From the NCBI GenBank assembly GCA_013298765.1, contig JAAFJA010000001.1, forward strand, positions 1 through 64,000: 64,000 nucleotides of DNA, given 5' to 3'. The notes under the pieces are model-generated. The model was not told the DNA's origin, searched no databases, and was given only the letters and a program-made list of their open reading frames with translations. Position numbers and translations under genes: made by a program. Positions 53,623-61,823 of the stretch are shown here, piece by piece (the first letter of the stretch is position 1; every line of letters begins with the position of its first letter). Origin of the DNA: Betaproteobacteria bacterium (lineage in GTDB: Bacteria; Pseudomonadota; Gammaproteobacteria; Burkholderiales; Casimicrobiaceae).

Positions 53623-54249
53623 ATGCAAAATTTCACCGAAACCCTACGCAAACTACGCTACGTCCCGGTCATCGAATTGGACGACGTTGCAAATGCCGTC
53701 CCACTCGCTGAAGCGCTTGTTGCTGGCGGCGTCGGAGCAATCGAAGTCACACTAAGAACGAAAGCAGGACTAGAAGGCATCGCCCAGATAGTTAGGGCAC
53801 AGGTACCTATTTTGTGTGGAGCCGGGACCGTTATTAATGCGAAGCAAGCCCAAGAGGTTCAGTCGGCAGGGGCTAAATTTGCTGTGTCACCCGGCTACAC
53901 CGCTGCGCTCGGAGAAAGGTGTCGCGACATTGGTTTGCCGCTGATTCCCGGTGCGGTGACACCGTCTGAAAGCATGGCGTTGCTCGATCTGGGATATGAG
54001 GCGCTGAAGTTCTTCCCGGCGAGCACCTACGGTGGCGTGGGGTGGTTAAAGGCGATTCGTGGCCCACTGCCACAAGCCCAATTCATGGCGACCGGCGGCA
54101 TCAAAGACGAGGACATGCCCAGCTATTGGGAACAGCCGAATTTGCTCGCGGTCGGTTCGAGTTCGGTTGCAAGCGCCGAACTGATTCGCGCTCGCGCGTG
54201 GAACGAAATCACCAAGCGCGCCCAAACGGTGATGGCACGCGCGGCCTAA
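53623..54249 (+). CDS. eda: KDPG aldolase
   Basis: A 208-residue class-I aldolase that cleaves 2-keto-3-deoxy-6-phosphogluconate to pyruvate and glyceraldehyde 3-phosphate. Visible are RYVPVIELDDVANAVPLAEALVAGGVGAIEVTLRT with the catalytic Glu, CGAGTVINAKQAQ, FAVSPGY, IPGAVTPSE and the Schiff-base Lys in EALKFFPAS. It is the second step after edd. Codons between about 53750 and 53880 are AT-richer than the rest of the gene, similar to a patch in nadE. Confidence 0.96.
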   Translation: MQNFTETLRKLRYVPVIELDDVANAVPLAEALVAGGVGAIEVTLRTKAGLEGIAQIVRAQVPILCGAGTVINAKQAQEVQSAGAKFAVSPGYTAALGERCRDIGLPLIPGAVTPSESMALLDLGYEALKFFPASTYGGVGWLKAIRGPLPQAQFMATGGIKDEDMPSYWEQPNLLAVGSSSVASAELIRARAWNEITKRAQTVMARAA

Positions 54250-54418
54250 AGCATGCGCATTTGATCTCACACGAGCTAACTGACTTCACGCAGAAACACG
54301 CAGCATTGAGAGGTGACCCACGAGTGTTCGCGTAATCGCTTTGCACTAGGCTTTCCTTAAACGGACATTTCCCTTGGATTATCTGGAATAATCAAAAGTA
54401 TCTTTTGAGGAGCGCACC

Positions 54419-54961
54419 ATGCCCAAGTTGAACGTCAACGGGAAGTTACTTGACTATCAGGCGGACGAGGGCACACCGCTCTTGTGGGTGCTGCGCGAGC
54501 AGCTTGGTCTCACCGGCACCAAATACGGTTGTGGCATTGCGCAGTGCGGTGCGTGCACGGTGCACGTCGATGGTGTTGCGGTGCGCTCGTGCGTCATGCC
54601 TGCTGCGGCGATGAAGGCCACGCAGAAGATCACAACGATTGAAGGCCTCACGCCGAACGGCACACATCCGATCCAGAAAGCATGGCAGGCGCTCGACGTG
54701 CCGCAATGCGGTTTCTGCCAGTCGGGCATGATCATGGCGGCCACAGCGCTCGTCAAGGAAAAACCGAACCTGACCGACAAGGACATCGATGACGCGATGA
54801 CCAACATCTGTCGTTGCGGGACTTACAACCGTGTCCGCGCCGCGATCCATGTGGCCGCAAAGGAAATGGCCGCTGCCAAAACAGGCGCGAAGCCGAAGAA
54901 GGTCTCCGAACTCGGTAAGTCCGTTCTCGATATTCAACACATTGATGGGAGTCAGGCATGA
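54419..54961 (+). CDS. iorA: 2Fe-2S subunit of a molybdenum hydroxylase (isoquinoline 1-oxidoreductase alpha type)
   Basis: A 180-residue iron-sulfur subunit of the xanthine-oxidase family. The plant-type [2Fe-2S] site is [13 protein letters not shown] with the preceding Cys. The second cluster is formed by [17 protein letters not shown] and [15 protein letters not shown]. About 30 extra residues at the C-terminus ([20 protein letters not shown]) exceed the usual length. GAGGAG precedes the ATG. Its stop overlaps the start of the large-subunit gene (ATGA). The true substrate may be an aldehyde or N-heterocycle; the symbol reflects family only. Confidence 0.88.
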   Translation: MPKLNVNGKLLDYQADEGTPLLWVLREQLGLTGTKYGCGIAQCGACTVHVDGVAVRSCVMPAAAMKATQKITTIEGLTPNGTHPIQKAWQALDVPQCGFCQSGMIMAATALVKEKPNLTDKDIDDAMTNICRCGTYNRVRAAIHVAAKEMAAAKTGAKPKKVSELGKSVLDIQHIDGSQA

Positions 54962-57192
54962 GCACTACGTCCAACCCCAGCAAACGTGACGGCAGCAACG
55001 CTGACGCCGCCGTCGCGAAGCCTTCACGCCGCACGTTCCTGAAAGGCAGTGCCGCAACTACAGCGGGCCTGGTCGTCGGTTTTCACGTCCCGTTTTTCAA
55101 CAAACAGGCGATGGCGCAAGGCATTGCCGCTGCACCCATCTCTCCCGAAGTGAACGCGTGGGTCGTCGTACAGCCAAACGACAAAGTCATCATTCGCATC
55201 GCGCGTTCGGAAATGGGTCAGGGCACCCTGACCGGCCTCGCCCAGATGGTCGCGGAAGAGCTTGAGTGCGACTGGGAAAAAGTCAGCACCGAGTATCCAA
55301 CGCCAGGCCAAAACCTCGCGCGGCAACGCGTCTGGGGTGACTTCTCCACCGGCGGCAGCCGTGGCATACGCGGCTCACAGGACAACGTGCGCAAGGGCGG
55401 CGCGACTGCACGCATGATGCTTGTGCAGGCTGCGGCCGACGAATGGAAAGTACCGGTCGCCGAATGTTCGGCGAGCAAAAGCGTAATCACGCACGGCCCG
55501 TCGAAACGCACCACGACGTACGGCAAAGTCGCCAACGCGGCGGCCAAACTCACGCCACCGACTGACGTTAAGTTCAAGGATCCGAAAGACTGGACGCTCA
55601 TCGGCAAGCGTCTGGCGCGGCTCGACACCGTAGAAAAAACGACCGGCAAGCAGATCTACGGCATGGATCTCAAGCTGCCAGGCATGCTCAATGCCGCGGT
55701 GAAGGATGCGCCGGTATTCGGCAGCAAGGTCAAAAGTGTCGACGACACAGCCGTACTGAAGCGGCCTGGTGTGAAGAAAGTATTGCGTGTCGGCGACACG
55801 GCAGTTGCAGTCGTGGCTGACACCTGGTGGCGCGCGAAGACGGCGCTTGATGCGCTCAAGATTGAATGGGAAGACGGACCGAACGCTAAAGCTTCGAGCG
55901 CCAGTTTCGCCGAAGTACTCAAAGCCGGGCTCGACGCAAAAGATGCGGTTGTCGGCCATAGCGTTGGCGACGCACGGGCGGCGATCGCTGCATCTGCACG
56001 CAAGATTGAAGCGGTGTATTCCTACCCGCATCAAAACCATGTGTGCATGGAGACGATGAACGCGACGGTGAAGTGGACACCAGACAAATGCGAAGTCTGG
56101 GTGCCAACGCAAAACGGCGAAGCTGCGCTCGCCGCAACGGCCGAGGCCGCAGGCTTGCCGCCGGCCAAATGCGAGGTTTACAAGATCCATCTCGGTGGCG
56201 GCTTTGGTCGTCGCGGTGCGACTGACTTCATTCGTCAGGCCGTTGCTATCGCGAAACAAATGCCCGGCACGCCGGTCAAGATGATCTGGTCGCGCGAAGA
56301 AGATATGGCGCAGGGCCGCTTTCATCCAGTCACGCAATGCAAAATGGTGGCAGGCCTCGATGACAAAGGCGAGATCACTGGCCTCAGTATGCGCATTTCA
56401 GGGCAATCGATCCTGGCTTATGTGGCTCCGCAGAATATCCGTGACGGGCGGGATCCTGTCATGTTTCAGGGACTCAATGCGCCCGGGCCTGAAGCGTCGA
56501 TTGGCTATACCTTCCCGACCTTTCTTGTCGATCACGCGATGCGCAATCCGCATGTGCCTGCGGGCTTCTGGCGCGGCGTGAACCTGAATCAGAACGCAAT
56601 CTATCTAGAGAGCTTTCTCGACGAAATCGCGCATGCGACCAATCAGGACCCACTTGCGCTGCGTCGGAAGCTGATGAGCAAACACCCTAAGCATCTGGCC
56701 GTGCTCAACGCTGTGGCCGAAAAAGTCGGCTACGACAAGCCTGCCCCCGCTGGCGTGTTCCGCGGGCTTGCGCAGACCATGGGCTTTGGTTCTTATGTGG
56801 CAGCCTGCGCCGAAGTTTCGGTGAGTAAGGAGGGCGTGCTGAAAATTCATCGCATCGTGGCGGCCACCGACTGTGGCAACGCTGTCAACCCGCAGCAGAT
56901 CGAGGCGCAGGTTGAAGGCTCGTTCGTCTACGGACTGGGAGCCGCGCTTTATCAGGAGTGCACAGTCAAGGACGGTCGCATCGAGCAAACCAACTTCGCG
57001 GACTACCCCTCGCTCAAGCTCGCCGAAATGCCTAAGGTCGAAACGGTCATCCTTGCATCGGGTGGCTTCTGGGGCGGCGTCGGTGAACCGACAATCGCGG
57101 TCGCAGCGCCCGCGGTGCTCAACGCAATCTTCGCGGCGACGGGCAAGCGCATTCGTGACTTGCCGCTGAAGAACCATAGTTTGAAAACGTAG
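54958..57192 (+). CDS. iorB: molybdopterin-binding subunit of molybdenum hydroxylase (isoquinoline 1-oxidoreductase beta type)
   Basis: A 744-residue catalytic subunit with a Tat signal, [19 protein letters not shown], so the complex is exported folded to the periplasm. Cofactor-binding blocks are [60 protein letters not shown] and [16 protein letters not shown]. The C-terminal [36 protein letters not shown] is typical. It acts with the 2Fe-2S subunit and normally passes electrons to a cytochrome c, and a c-type cytochrome gene (soxX) lies 135 bases downstream. Confidence 0.9.
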   Translation: MSTTSNPSKRDGSNADAAVAKPSRRTFLKGSAATTAGLVVGFHVPFFNKQAMAQGIAAAPISPEVNAWVVVQPNDKVIIRIARSEMGQGTLTGLAQMVAEELECDWEKVSTEYPTPGQNLARQRVWGDFSTGGSRGIRGSQDNVRKGGATARMMLVQAAADEWKVPVAECSASKSVITHGPSKRTTTYGKVANAAAKLTPPTDVKFKDPKDWTLIGKRLARLDTVEKTTGKQIYGMDLKLPGMLNAAVKDAPVFGSKVKSVDDTAVLKRPGVKKVLRVGDTAVAVVADTWWRAKTALDALKIEWEDGPNAKASSASFAEVLKAGLDAKDAVVGHSVGDARAAIAASARKIEAVYSYPHQNHVCMETMNATVKWTPDKCEVWVPTQNGEAALAATAEAAGLPPAKCEVYKIHLGGGFGRRGATDFIRQAVAIAKQMPGTPVKMIWSREEDMAQGRFHPVTQCKMVAGLDDKGEITGLSMRISGQSILAYVAPQNIRDGRDPVMFQGLNAPGPEASIGYTFPTFLVDHAMRNPHVPAGFWRGVNLNQNAIYLESFLDEIAHATNQDPLALRRKLMSKHPKHLAVLNAVAEKVGYDKPAPAGVFRGLAQTMGFGSYVAACAEVSVSKEGVLKIHRIVAATDCGNAVNPQQIEAQVEGSFVYGLGAALYQECTVKDGRIEQTNFADYPSLKLAEMPKVETVILASGGFWGGVGEPTIAVAAPAVLNAIFAATGKRIRDLPLKNHSLKT

Positions 57193-57327
57193 GCCGAGTG
57201 TAGTGTTGCGGAATTGATGCGACCAATAAAAGCGATGGATTTTTCGTCGAATCTAGGCGCAAAGCACAGCAATAGCTGGCTATTGCGAACATTTGCAACG
57301 ACGAGTCGGCGGAAAAGACACGTTTTT

Positions 57328-57810
57328 ATGTCGCATCACAAACGCAACACTACACTTTCGCACCCGCCAGTGATCGTACTTGCGTTGCTGGCGAACGTGA
57401 TTAATTCGATGTTTGCCATGACTGTAACTGCGCAAACAACTGCGTATACCGTTGTTGAAGACGTCATCCCGGTCGCGCTCACCACGCAGCCGGGTGATGC
57501 AACACGCGGTCGTGACATCGTGACCAACCGACAAGTCGGTATGTGCCAGTTGTGTCACCAGGTGCCGGCGAGCAATGACCGGTTTCAGGGTGACATAGCA
57601 ACCAACCTTGCAGGTGCGGGTGCACGCTGGACGGTGCCACAGCTTCGCCTGCGTATCGTCGATTCAAGGCGCGTGAGCGCCGAGTCCGTGATGCCCGCCT
57701 ACTACAAGACGCAGAGCCTTTCGCGCGTGGGCGCGAACTGGCGCGACAAACCGATCCTCAACGCGCAACAGGTCGAAGACGTCGTGGCCTGGCTGGCGAC
57801 CCTGAAATGA
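57328..57810 (+). CDS. soxX: sulfur-oxidation c-type cytochrome SoxX
   Basis: A 160-residue periplasmic monohaem cytochrome. A signal peptide (HPPVIVLALLANVINSMFAM) precedes TQPGDATRGRDIVTNRQVGMCQLCHQVP, whose CxxCH binds haem. The family C-terminal part reads MPAYYKTQSLSRVGANWRDKPILNAQQVEDVVAWLATLK, with the axial Met in the MPAYY segment. With SoxA it forms the L-cysteine S-thiosulfotransferase that loads thiosulfate onto SoxY. Its stop overlaps the soxY start by four bases. Confidence 0.92.
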   Translation: MSHHKRNTTLSHPPVIVLALLANVINSMFAMTVTAQTTAYTVVEDVIPVALTTQPGDATRGRDIVTNRQVGMCQLCHQVPASNDRFQGDIATNLAGAGARWTVPQLRLRIVDSRRVSAESVMPAYYKTQSLSRVGANWRDKPILNAQQVEDVVAWLATLK

Positions 57811-58253
57811 AGCGCCGTAGTTTTCTCGCCAGCAGCGCTGGTCTGGTCGCCAGCGTGATGGTGCGCCCGGTCGCGGCAATCGAACAAAGCTCAGTGCTCA
57901 CCGCGCTAGTAAAGGAATATGCAGCAGGCGCTGTTGTGCGTGAAGGACGCGTTAAGTTCGACATCGCTCGACTCGTCGACAACGGTAACAGCGTGCCCGT
58001 TGAAGTGACCGTCGACAGCCCGATGACACCGCAGCAGCATGTCGTCGGGATCACGCTGTTTAATGAAAAAAACCCGCAGAATGACGTGGCGCAATTCTCG
58101 CTTTCACATCTGTCCGGTCGGGCCCGCGTGGCGACACGTATTCGCCTCGCAACGACGCAGCAGCTAGTAGCGGTCGCCAAAATGAATGACGGCAGTTGCT
58201 GGACGCACACTGTTGAAGTGCTCGTGACCGTCTCATCGTGTATCGAGGAATGA
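57807..58253 (+). CDS. soxY: thiosulfate carrier protein SoxY, atypical C-terminus
   Basis: A 148-residue Tat-exported protein (MKRRSFLASSAGLVASVMV). The Ig-like SoxY fold is visible as VREGRVKFDIARLVDNGNSVPVEVTVDSPMTPQQHV and VAVAKMNDGSCWTHTVEVLVTV. In the family the chain ends with a swinging arm, Gly-Gly-Cys-Gly-Gly, whose Cys carries the sulfur substrate. Here the end reads SSCIEE, so the Cys is kept at the right place but the glycines are gone. A 19-bp inverted repeat starts at its stop codon. Substrate loading may be altered. Confidence 0.88.
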   Translation: MKRRSFLASSAGLVASVMVRPVAAIEQSSVLTALVKEYAAGAVVREGRVKFDIARLVDNGNSVPVEVTVDSPMTPQQHVVGITLFNEKNPQNDVAQFSLSHLSGRARVATRIRLATTQQLVAVAKMNDGSCWTHTVEVLVTVSSCIEE

Positions 58254-58355
58254 TTCCATGTCTAAATCAATCCGACATGTCGTTACTCCTCCTTGCCGTG
58301 CATTCGCACTGTCTGCGTCGTCGCGCCTAATCTCGCATTGATTTAGAAATGGAAT
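58253..58355 (+). promoter_or_regulatory. long inverted repeat in the soxY-soxZ gap
   Basis: ATTCCATGTCTAAATCAAT (58253-58271) is repeated inverted at 58337-58355 with 18 of 19 matching and a 65-base loop. The left arm starts at the last base of the soxY stop codon, and the right arm includes GGAAT just upstream of the soxZ ATG. In RNA the stem would cover the soxZ ribosome-binding region. It may be a translational control hairpin, an RNA-processing site, or a small inserted element. Confidence 0.7.
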
Positions 58356-58361
58356 AGTACG

Positions 58362-58721
58362 ATGGCCCGCACCCTCATCACCGTTCCGCGCACCGCCAAA
58401 CGCGATGAGATCATCGAGATCCGCGCGCTCGTCCAGCACTCGATGGAGACGGGCTACCGTCGTTCGAGCGATGGTGATTTGCTGCCACGCGATCTGATTC
58501 GTCGGTTCACCTGCCGCTTCGTACCCCGCGTAGCAGCCAACTCAAATGCCGCGAGCACCGCTGGCGATCTGATCTTCGCCGCAACCTTTCATGCTGCCAT
58601 CGCTGCCAACCCCTACCTCTCGTTCAACTTGCGGGCAACCACGAGCGGCACACTTGTCTTCTCGTGGGAAGGTGACAACGGGCTGGCGCAGACCGAAACG
58701 GTCAGCCTGCTGATTGCCTAG
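58362..58721 (+). CDS. soxZ: thiosulfate oxidation carrier complex protein SoxZ
   Basis: A 119-residue partner of SoxY. Family sequences are RDEIIEIRALVQHSMETGYRRSSDGDLLPRDLIRRF, AATFHAAIAANPYLSFNLRAT and SGTLVFSWEGDNGLAQTETVSL. The chain is about 10-15 residues longer than usual because of an insert, PRVAANSNAASTAGD, in the central loop. It is soluble and exported through SoxY's Tat signal in known systems. It is separated from soxY by the hairpin gap and from soxA by 3 bases. Confidence 0.93.
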   Translation: MARTLITVPRTAKRDEIIEIRALVQHSMETGYRRSSDGDLLPRDLIRRFTCRFVPRVAANSNAASTAGDLIFAATFHAAIAANPYLSFNLRATTSGTLVFSWEGDNGLAQTETVSLLIA

Positions 58722-58724
58722 GGC

Positions 58725-59477
58725 GTGTTACCCGCGCTATTGGTTAGTCTCGCGCTGTCTGCAGCAGCAATAGCGACTGACGCCCGCAAATCCGGTTTCG
58801 AATTCATGCAACCCTCTACGCAGGCGCTGCAAAAAGACGATACACAAAACCCGGCGATGTTGTGGGTGAAAGACGGGGAAGCACTATGGAACAAACCAGA
58901 AGGCGCAGCCGCGAAATCCTGCGCGAGCTGCCACGGTGAAATCAGCCGCATGAAGTCGGTGGCGACGCGCTACCCCGCGTATTCGTCGACTCAGAGGAAA
59001 GTAATTAACCTGAGCCAACAGGTAAACCTTTGCCGTGTCACGCAACAGCAAGCATCCCAATGGCCTGCGGATCACGAATCGCTACTCGGTCTTGAAGCCG
59101 CAATCGCAAAAGAGTCTCGCGGTTTACCCATCTCACCGCCGACACAACGGCAACTCGCCGATGCGCAAAAGCACGGCGAAGCCCTCTTCAACCAACGCGT
59201 CGGGCAGGTCGATCTGAGCTGTCGTGACTGTCACGAAACACTCGCCGGAAAAAAGCTTGGTGGCAACGTAATTCCTCAGGGTCATGCCACGGGCTACCCG
59301 ATCTATCGCCTCGAATGGCAAAGCGTCGGTAGCCTGCAACGACGGCTGCGCGGCTGCATGACGGCGGTACGTGCGGAACCCTACACGCACGGCGCGAAGG
59401 AGCTGATTGATCTGGAAGCCTATCTCGCGAAACGGGCAGCAGGCATGAAACTAGAGTCACCCGGCGTACGCCCGTAA
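58725..59477 (+). CDS. soxA: L-cysteine S-thiosulfotransferase subunit SoxA, dihaem type
   Basis: A 250-residue exported cytochrome starting at a GTG 3 bases after the soxZ stop. The signal is LPALLVSLALSAAAIA. Two haem sites are present, CASCH (66-70) and CRDCH (166-170), so this is the dihaem form. The catalytic Cys that forms a persulfide is Cys211 in RRLRGCMTAVRAEPY. The C-terminal LIDLEAYLAKRAAGMKLESPGVRP is standard. No soxB, soxCD or other sox genes follow. Confidence 0.93.
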   Translation: MLPALLVSLALSAAAIATDARKSGFEFMQPSTQALQKDDTQNPAMLWVKDGEALWNKPEGAAAKSCASCHGEISRMKSVATRYPAYSSTQRKVINLSQQVNLCRVTQQQASQWPADHESLLGLEAAIAKESRGLPISPPTQRQLADAQKHGEALFNQRVGQVDLSCRDCHETLAGKKLGGNVIPQGHATGYPIYRLEWQSVGSLQRRLRGCMTAVRAEPYTHGAKELIDLEAYLAKRAAGMKLESPGVRP

Positions 59478-59638
59478 CTACAACGCGTGGGAGAGTAGGT
59501 CCCGGGCTGTGGGCGATAGGCTTGGCTATGCACTTCCCCGCCGGCGGCGCAAGATCGTCGCCGACCCGACGTTCAACGTTGGTCTCTTCCCTTCTTAGCG
59601 ACGAGCCGCGCTACACGATCTGCCTGACTGACCGCTCT

Positions 59639-60574
59639 CTACTCCGCACCGGCTACAAGCTGCCCACCGTTGTGAGATTCGTTTTCTTTCGAAGGCAGCG
59701 GGCAGACCCAAAGCCGCCCGACACGTTTGGGCTCGCGCCCCAAGAGCTCGGGTAATAAGTTAATCTCTGGTCGATTGTCGCGACGCATGAGTTGCACGTG
59801 CGCCCATGACAGCGGAGTGATGTGAATTAGATCGCACACGTGTGAGGCGGCGCGTACCATCCACGCTGGGATTGAGATGCGAATGGGATTCGGCAGTGAT
59901 TCATCGCGGAGCGCTTGCAAGTAAACCGCCATCGTCCGCTCATCCCGGCCACCGACGTCGACTTCACGATACCGCGGCTCGTTTTTTGTCTCAGCAAGGC
60001 GCGCCAGGGCCTCGCCCAAATCCTCGGCCGCGAGCGGCGCGAGCATCCCGCGCGCGCACGATGGAACAAACTGCACACGAGCGTTAGCAACGCGGCGAAT
60101 CCAGCGCGAGCCGAAGCCGTCTGACGCATCCAAAATCGACGGTCGCACGATCGAATAGTCCGCGCCCGTCTCAGCGATCGCAATTTCACCCGCCAACTTC
60201 GACCGAATAAATTCGCTGGTGGCGGCATCGCTTAGACCAAGCGCGCTCACATGGATAAAGCGCTTCCCATACACCGCACATGCCTTGGCAAGGCGATACG
60301 GTGCCCAGTGGTGTACGTCCGAATAGCTCTCGCGAAAGCGCGGGCGCAGTATTCCCACGCAATTGATCACAGCATCGTAGGGCTTCACGATGTCACACCA
60401 GTCTATACAGCGGCTCACTTTGTGTAGAGAAACTGCGAGATAGCCTGCGTCAGACGCTTCCGTGGTCGTGCACGGCTTTCGGCTACCAATGGTCACCTCA
60501 TGCCCTCTCGCCTGCAACGAACGAACCGCGTAGCGTCCAATGAAACCGCGCCCACCCAAGACCAATACTTTCAT
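59639..60574 (-). CDS. NAD(P)-binding protein, atypical short-chain dehydrogenase/NmrA-like
   Basis: A 311-residue protein with a Rossmann start, VLVLGGRGFIGRYAVRSLQARGHEVTIGSR. Mid-chain are AVINCVGILRPRFRESYSDVHHWAPYRLAKAC and VSALGLSDAATSEFIRSKLAGE, placing it among extended SDR/NDUFA9-like proteins. The usual YxxxK is replaced by SEFIRSK, so it may bind rather than reduce. It diverges from the GbsR/MarR gene, with the operator 60669-60688 between them, so both are probably controlled together. Confidence 0.85.
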   Translation of the reverse strand: MKVLVLGGRGFIGRYAVRSLQARGHEVTIGSRKPCTTTEASDAGYLAVSLHKVSRCIDWCDIVKPYDAVINCVGILRPRFRESYSDVHHWAPYRLAKACAVYGKRFIHVSALGLSDAATSEFIRSKLAGEIAIAETGADYSIVRPSILDASDGFGSRWIRRVANARVQFVPSCARGMLAPLAAEDLGEALARLAETKNEPRYREVDVGGRDERTMAVYLQALRDESLPNPIRISIPAWMVRAASHVCDLIHITPLSWAHVQLMRRDNRPEINLLPELLGREPKRVGRLWVCPLPSKENESHNGGQLVAGAE

Positions 60575-60668
60575 CGCACTCTTCTTTCGTTACGAATTTA
60601 TGCTGTCGCGCAGAGCCCGCTTAAAACGCAGCGAGAATAAATTTCTATTTCTGGCTGTCATGTCTGTT

Positions 60669-60706
60669 ATTTCTGTCTTGACAGAAATGTACGAAAGACA
60701 GAAAAT
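60669..60706 (+). promoter_or_regulatory. palindromic operator and promoter of the GbsR/MarR gene
   Basis: ATTTCTGTC-TT-GACAGAAAT (60669-60688) is a perfect inverted repeat. TTGACA (60678-60683) inside it and GAAAAT (60701-60706) 17 bases later form a sigma-70-like promoter for the regulator gene. Further GACAG/CTGTC half-sites lie on both sides. A repressor bound here would block both divergent genes, suggesting autoregulation. Confidence 0.72.
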
Positions 60707-60760
60707 TAAGTCAACCACTTTCTGACGTTTTTTGTCACATCTCGTAAAAACGCTTCCGCG

Positions 60761-61306
60761 ATGCCCGCACTCACCATGTCTCCAATTACCGAACGCTTCG
60801 TCCTGCACTGGGGCGAGATGGGTACGCGTTGGGGCGTGAACCGAACGGTGGCGCAAATTCACGCCCTGCTCTTCGTCAATGGCGCGCCGCTCACGGCCGA
60901 GGACATCGCGGAAACTCTGGGCGTTGCGCGGTCAAACGTGAGCAACAGCCTGCGTGAGCTGCAAAACTGGGATCTGGTGCGCATCACACACATTCTTGGC
61001 GATCGCCGCGACTTCTTTGAAACCTCATCCGACCCGTGGGTGCTGATGCGAATCATCGTACGCGAGCGCAAGCTGCGCGAATTCGATCCAACGGTGAACA
61101 TGCTTGAAGCGACCCTTGCCGAGCCTAGCTTTTCAAAAGAACCGGCTGATCGGCAACAGCGCATCCGCGACACCTACGCCTTGATGAGTTCCTTGGGCGG
61201 CTGGACAGACGAGATGCTGCAGCTGGAACCTTCCACGCTGTCTAAGCTCTTAAAATTAGGCAGCAAGATCCAAAAGTTTTTCGTCACTGCAACCGGAAAG
61301 AAGTAA
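60761..61306 (+). CDS. GbsR/MarR family transcriptional regulator
   Basis: A 181-residue DNA-binding protein of the GbsR type. The winged helix reads ALLFVNGAPLTAEDIAETLGVARSNVSNSLRELQNWDLVRITHILGDRRDFF. The long C-terminal part is helical and probably dimerises. Homologues lie beside SDR and DUF393 genes, as here, and repress them. The probable operator is at 60669-60688. Its stop overlaps the DCC gene by one base (TAATG), so both are co-translated. ATG 60776 is an alternative start. Confidence 0.92.
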   Translation: MPALTMSPITERFVLHWGEMGTRWGVNRTVAQIHALLFVNGAPLTAEDIAETLGVARSNVSNSLRELQNWDLVRITHILGDRRDFFETSSDPWVLMRIIVRERKLREFDPTVNMLEATLAEPSFSKEPADRQQRIRDTYALMSSLGGWTDEMLQLEPSTLSKLLKLGSKIQKFFVTATGKK

Positions 61307-61776
61307 TGTCCGACGTTGTGTTTCCCCTGACCGTGTTCTACGACCATTCATGTCCGCTTTGTCGCGATGAGGTCGAGCTTCTACGCCGTCACAATCTCGA
61401 GCAAAAACTCGTGTTCATTGACTGCTCGGCTAGCGATTTTGCCGATCACCACGAGCATTCGCGTGGCGAAATGATGCGGCTCATTCACGGCCGCGACGCT
61501 AACGGCGTATGGTTTGTCGGTCCACCCGTGTTTAGTGCGGCCTATCGCGCGATAGGCGCAGCGTCGGTGGCGACGCTCTGGGGGGCGGCATGGCTGCAAC
61601 CGATGTGGAAGCGCGTGTATCCGTGGGTGGCTGATAACCGCCAGTGGCTTTCGCGCACGTGGGTGTTCTCAGTCGCGATGACGATGTTTAAGCGCTTTGT
61701 TTCCTGGTCGGCTCGTCGGCGCGCGGAGCGCGTAGCTCAGAACGCGTGCGCAATCGATCAGAAAGACTGTCGCTAG
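61306..61776 (+). CDS. DCC-family thiol-disulfide oxidoreductase (DUF393)
   Basis: A 156-residue thioredoxin-like protein. The DxxCxxC motif YDHSCPLCRDEVELLRRHN identifies the DCC family, followed by FIDCSASDF and GRDANGVWFVGPPVFSAAYRAIG. The C-terminal part (WLQPMWKRVYPWVADNRQW) is aromatic and may associate with membranes. The redox partner is unknown. A weak GACTGT/ACAGTC hairpin (61765-61784) lies at its end, facing the convergent ornithine cyclodeaminase. Confidence 0.9.
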   Translation: MSDVVFPLTVFYDHSCPLCRDEVELLRRHNLEQKLVFIDCSASDFADHHEHSRGEMMRLIHGRDANGVWFVGPPVFSAAYRAIGAASVATLWGAAWLQPMWKRVYPWVADNRQWLSRTWVFSVAMTMFKRFVSWSARRRAERVAQNACAIDQKDCR

Positions 61777-61823
61777 CAACAGTCGCTTAAACGAATGCGC
61801 GCGTACCTGAACTCTGCGAGCCC

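Noticed and set aside
59543-59570. Possible further copy of the translated palindrome (GCGCAAGATCGTCGCC) in the soxA/SDR gap
   Set aside because: The match to the right arm is short and interrupted, no left arm exists, and it is not in a coding frame. Chance similarity is sufficient.
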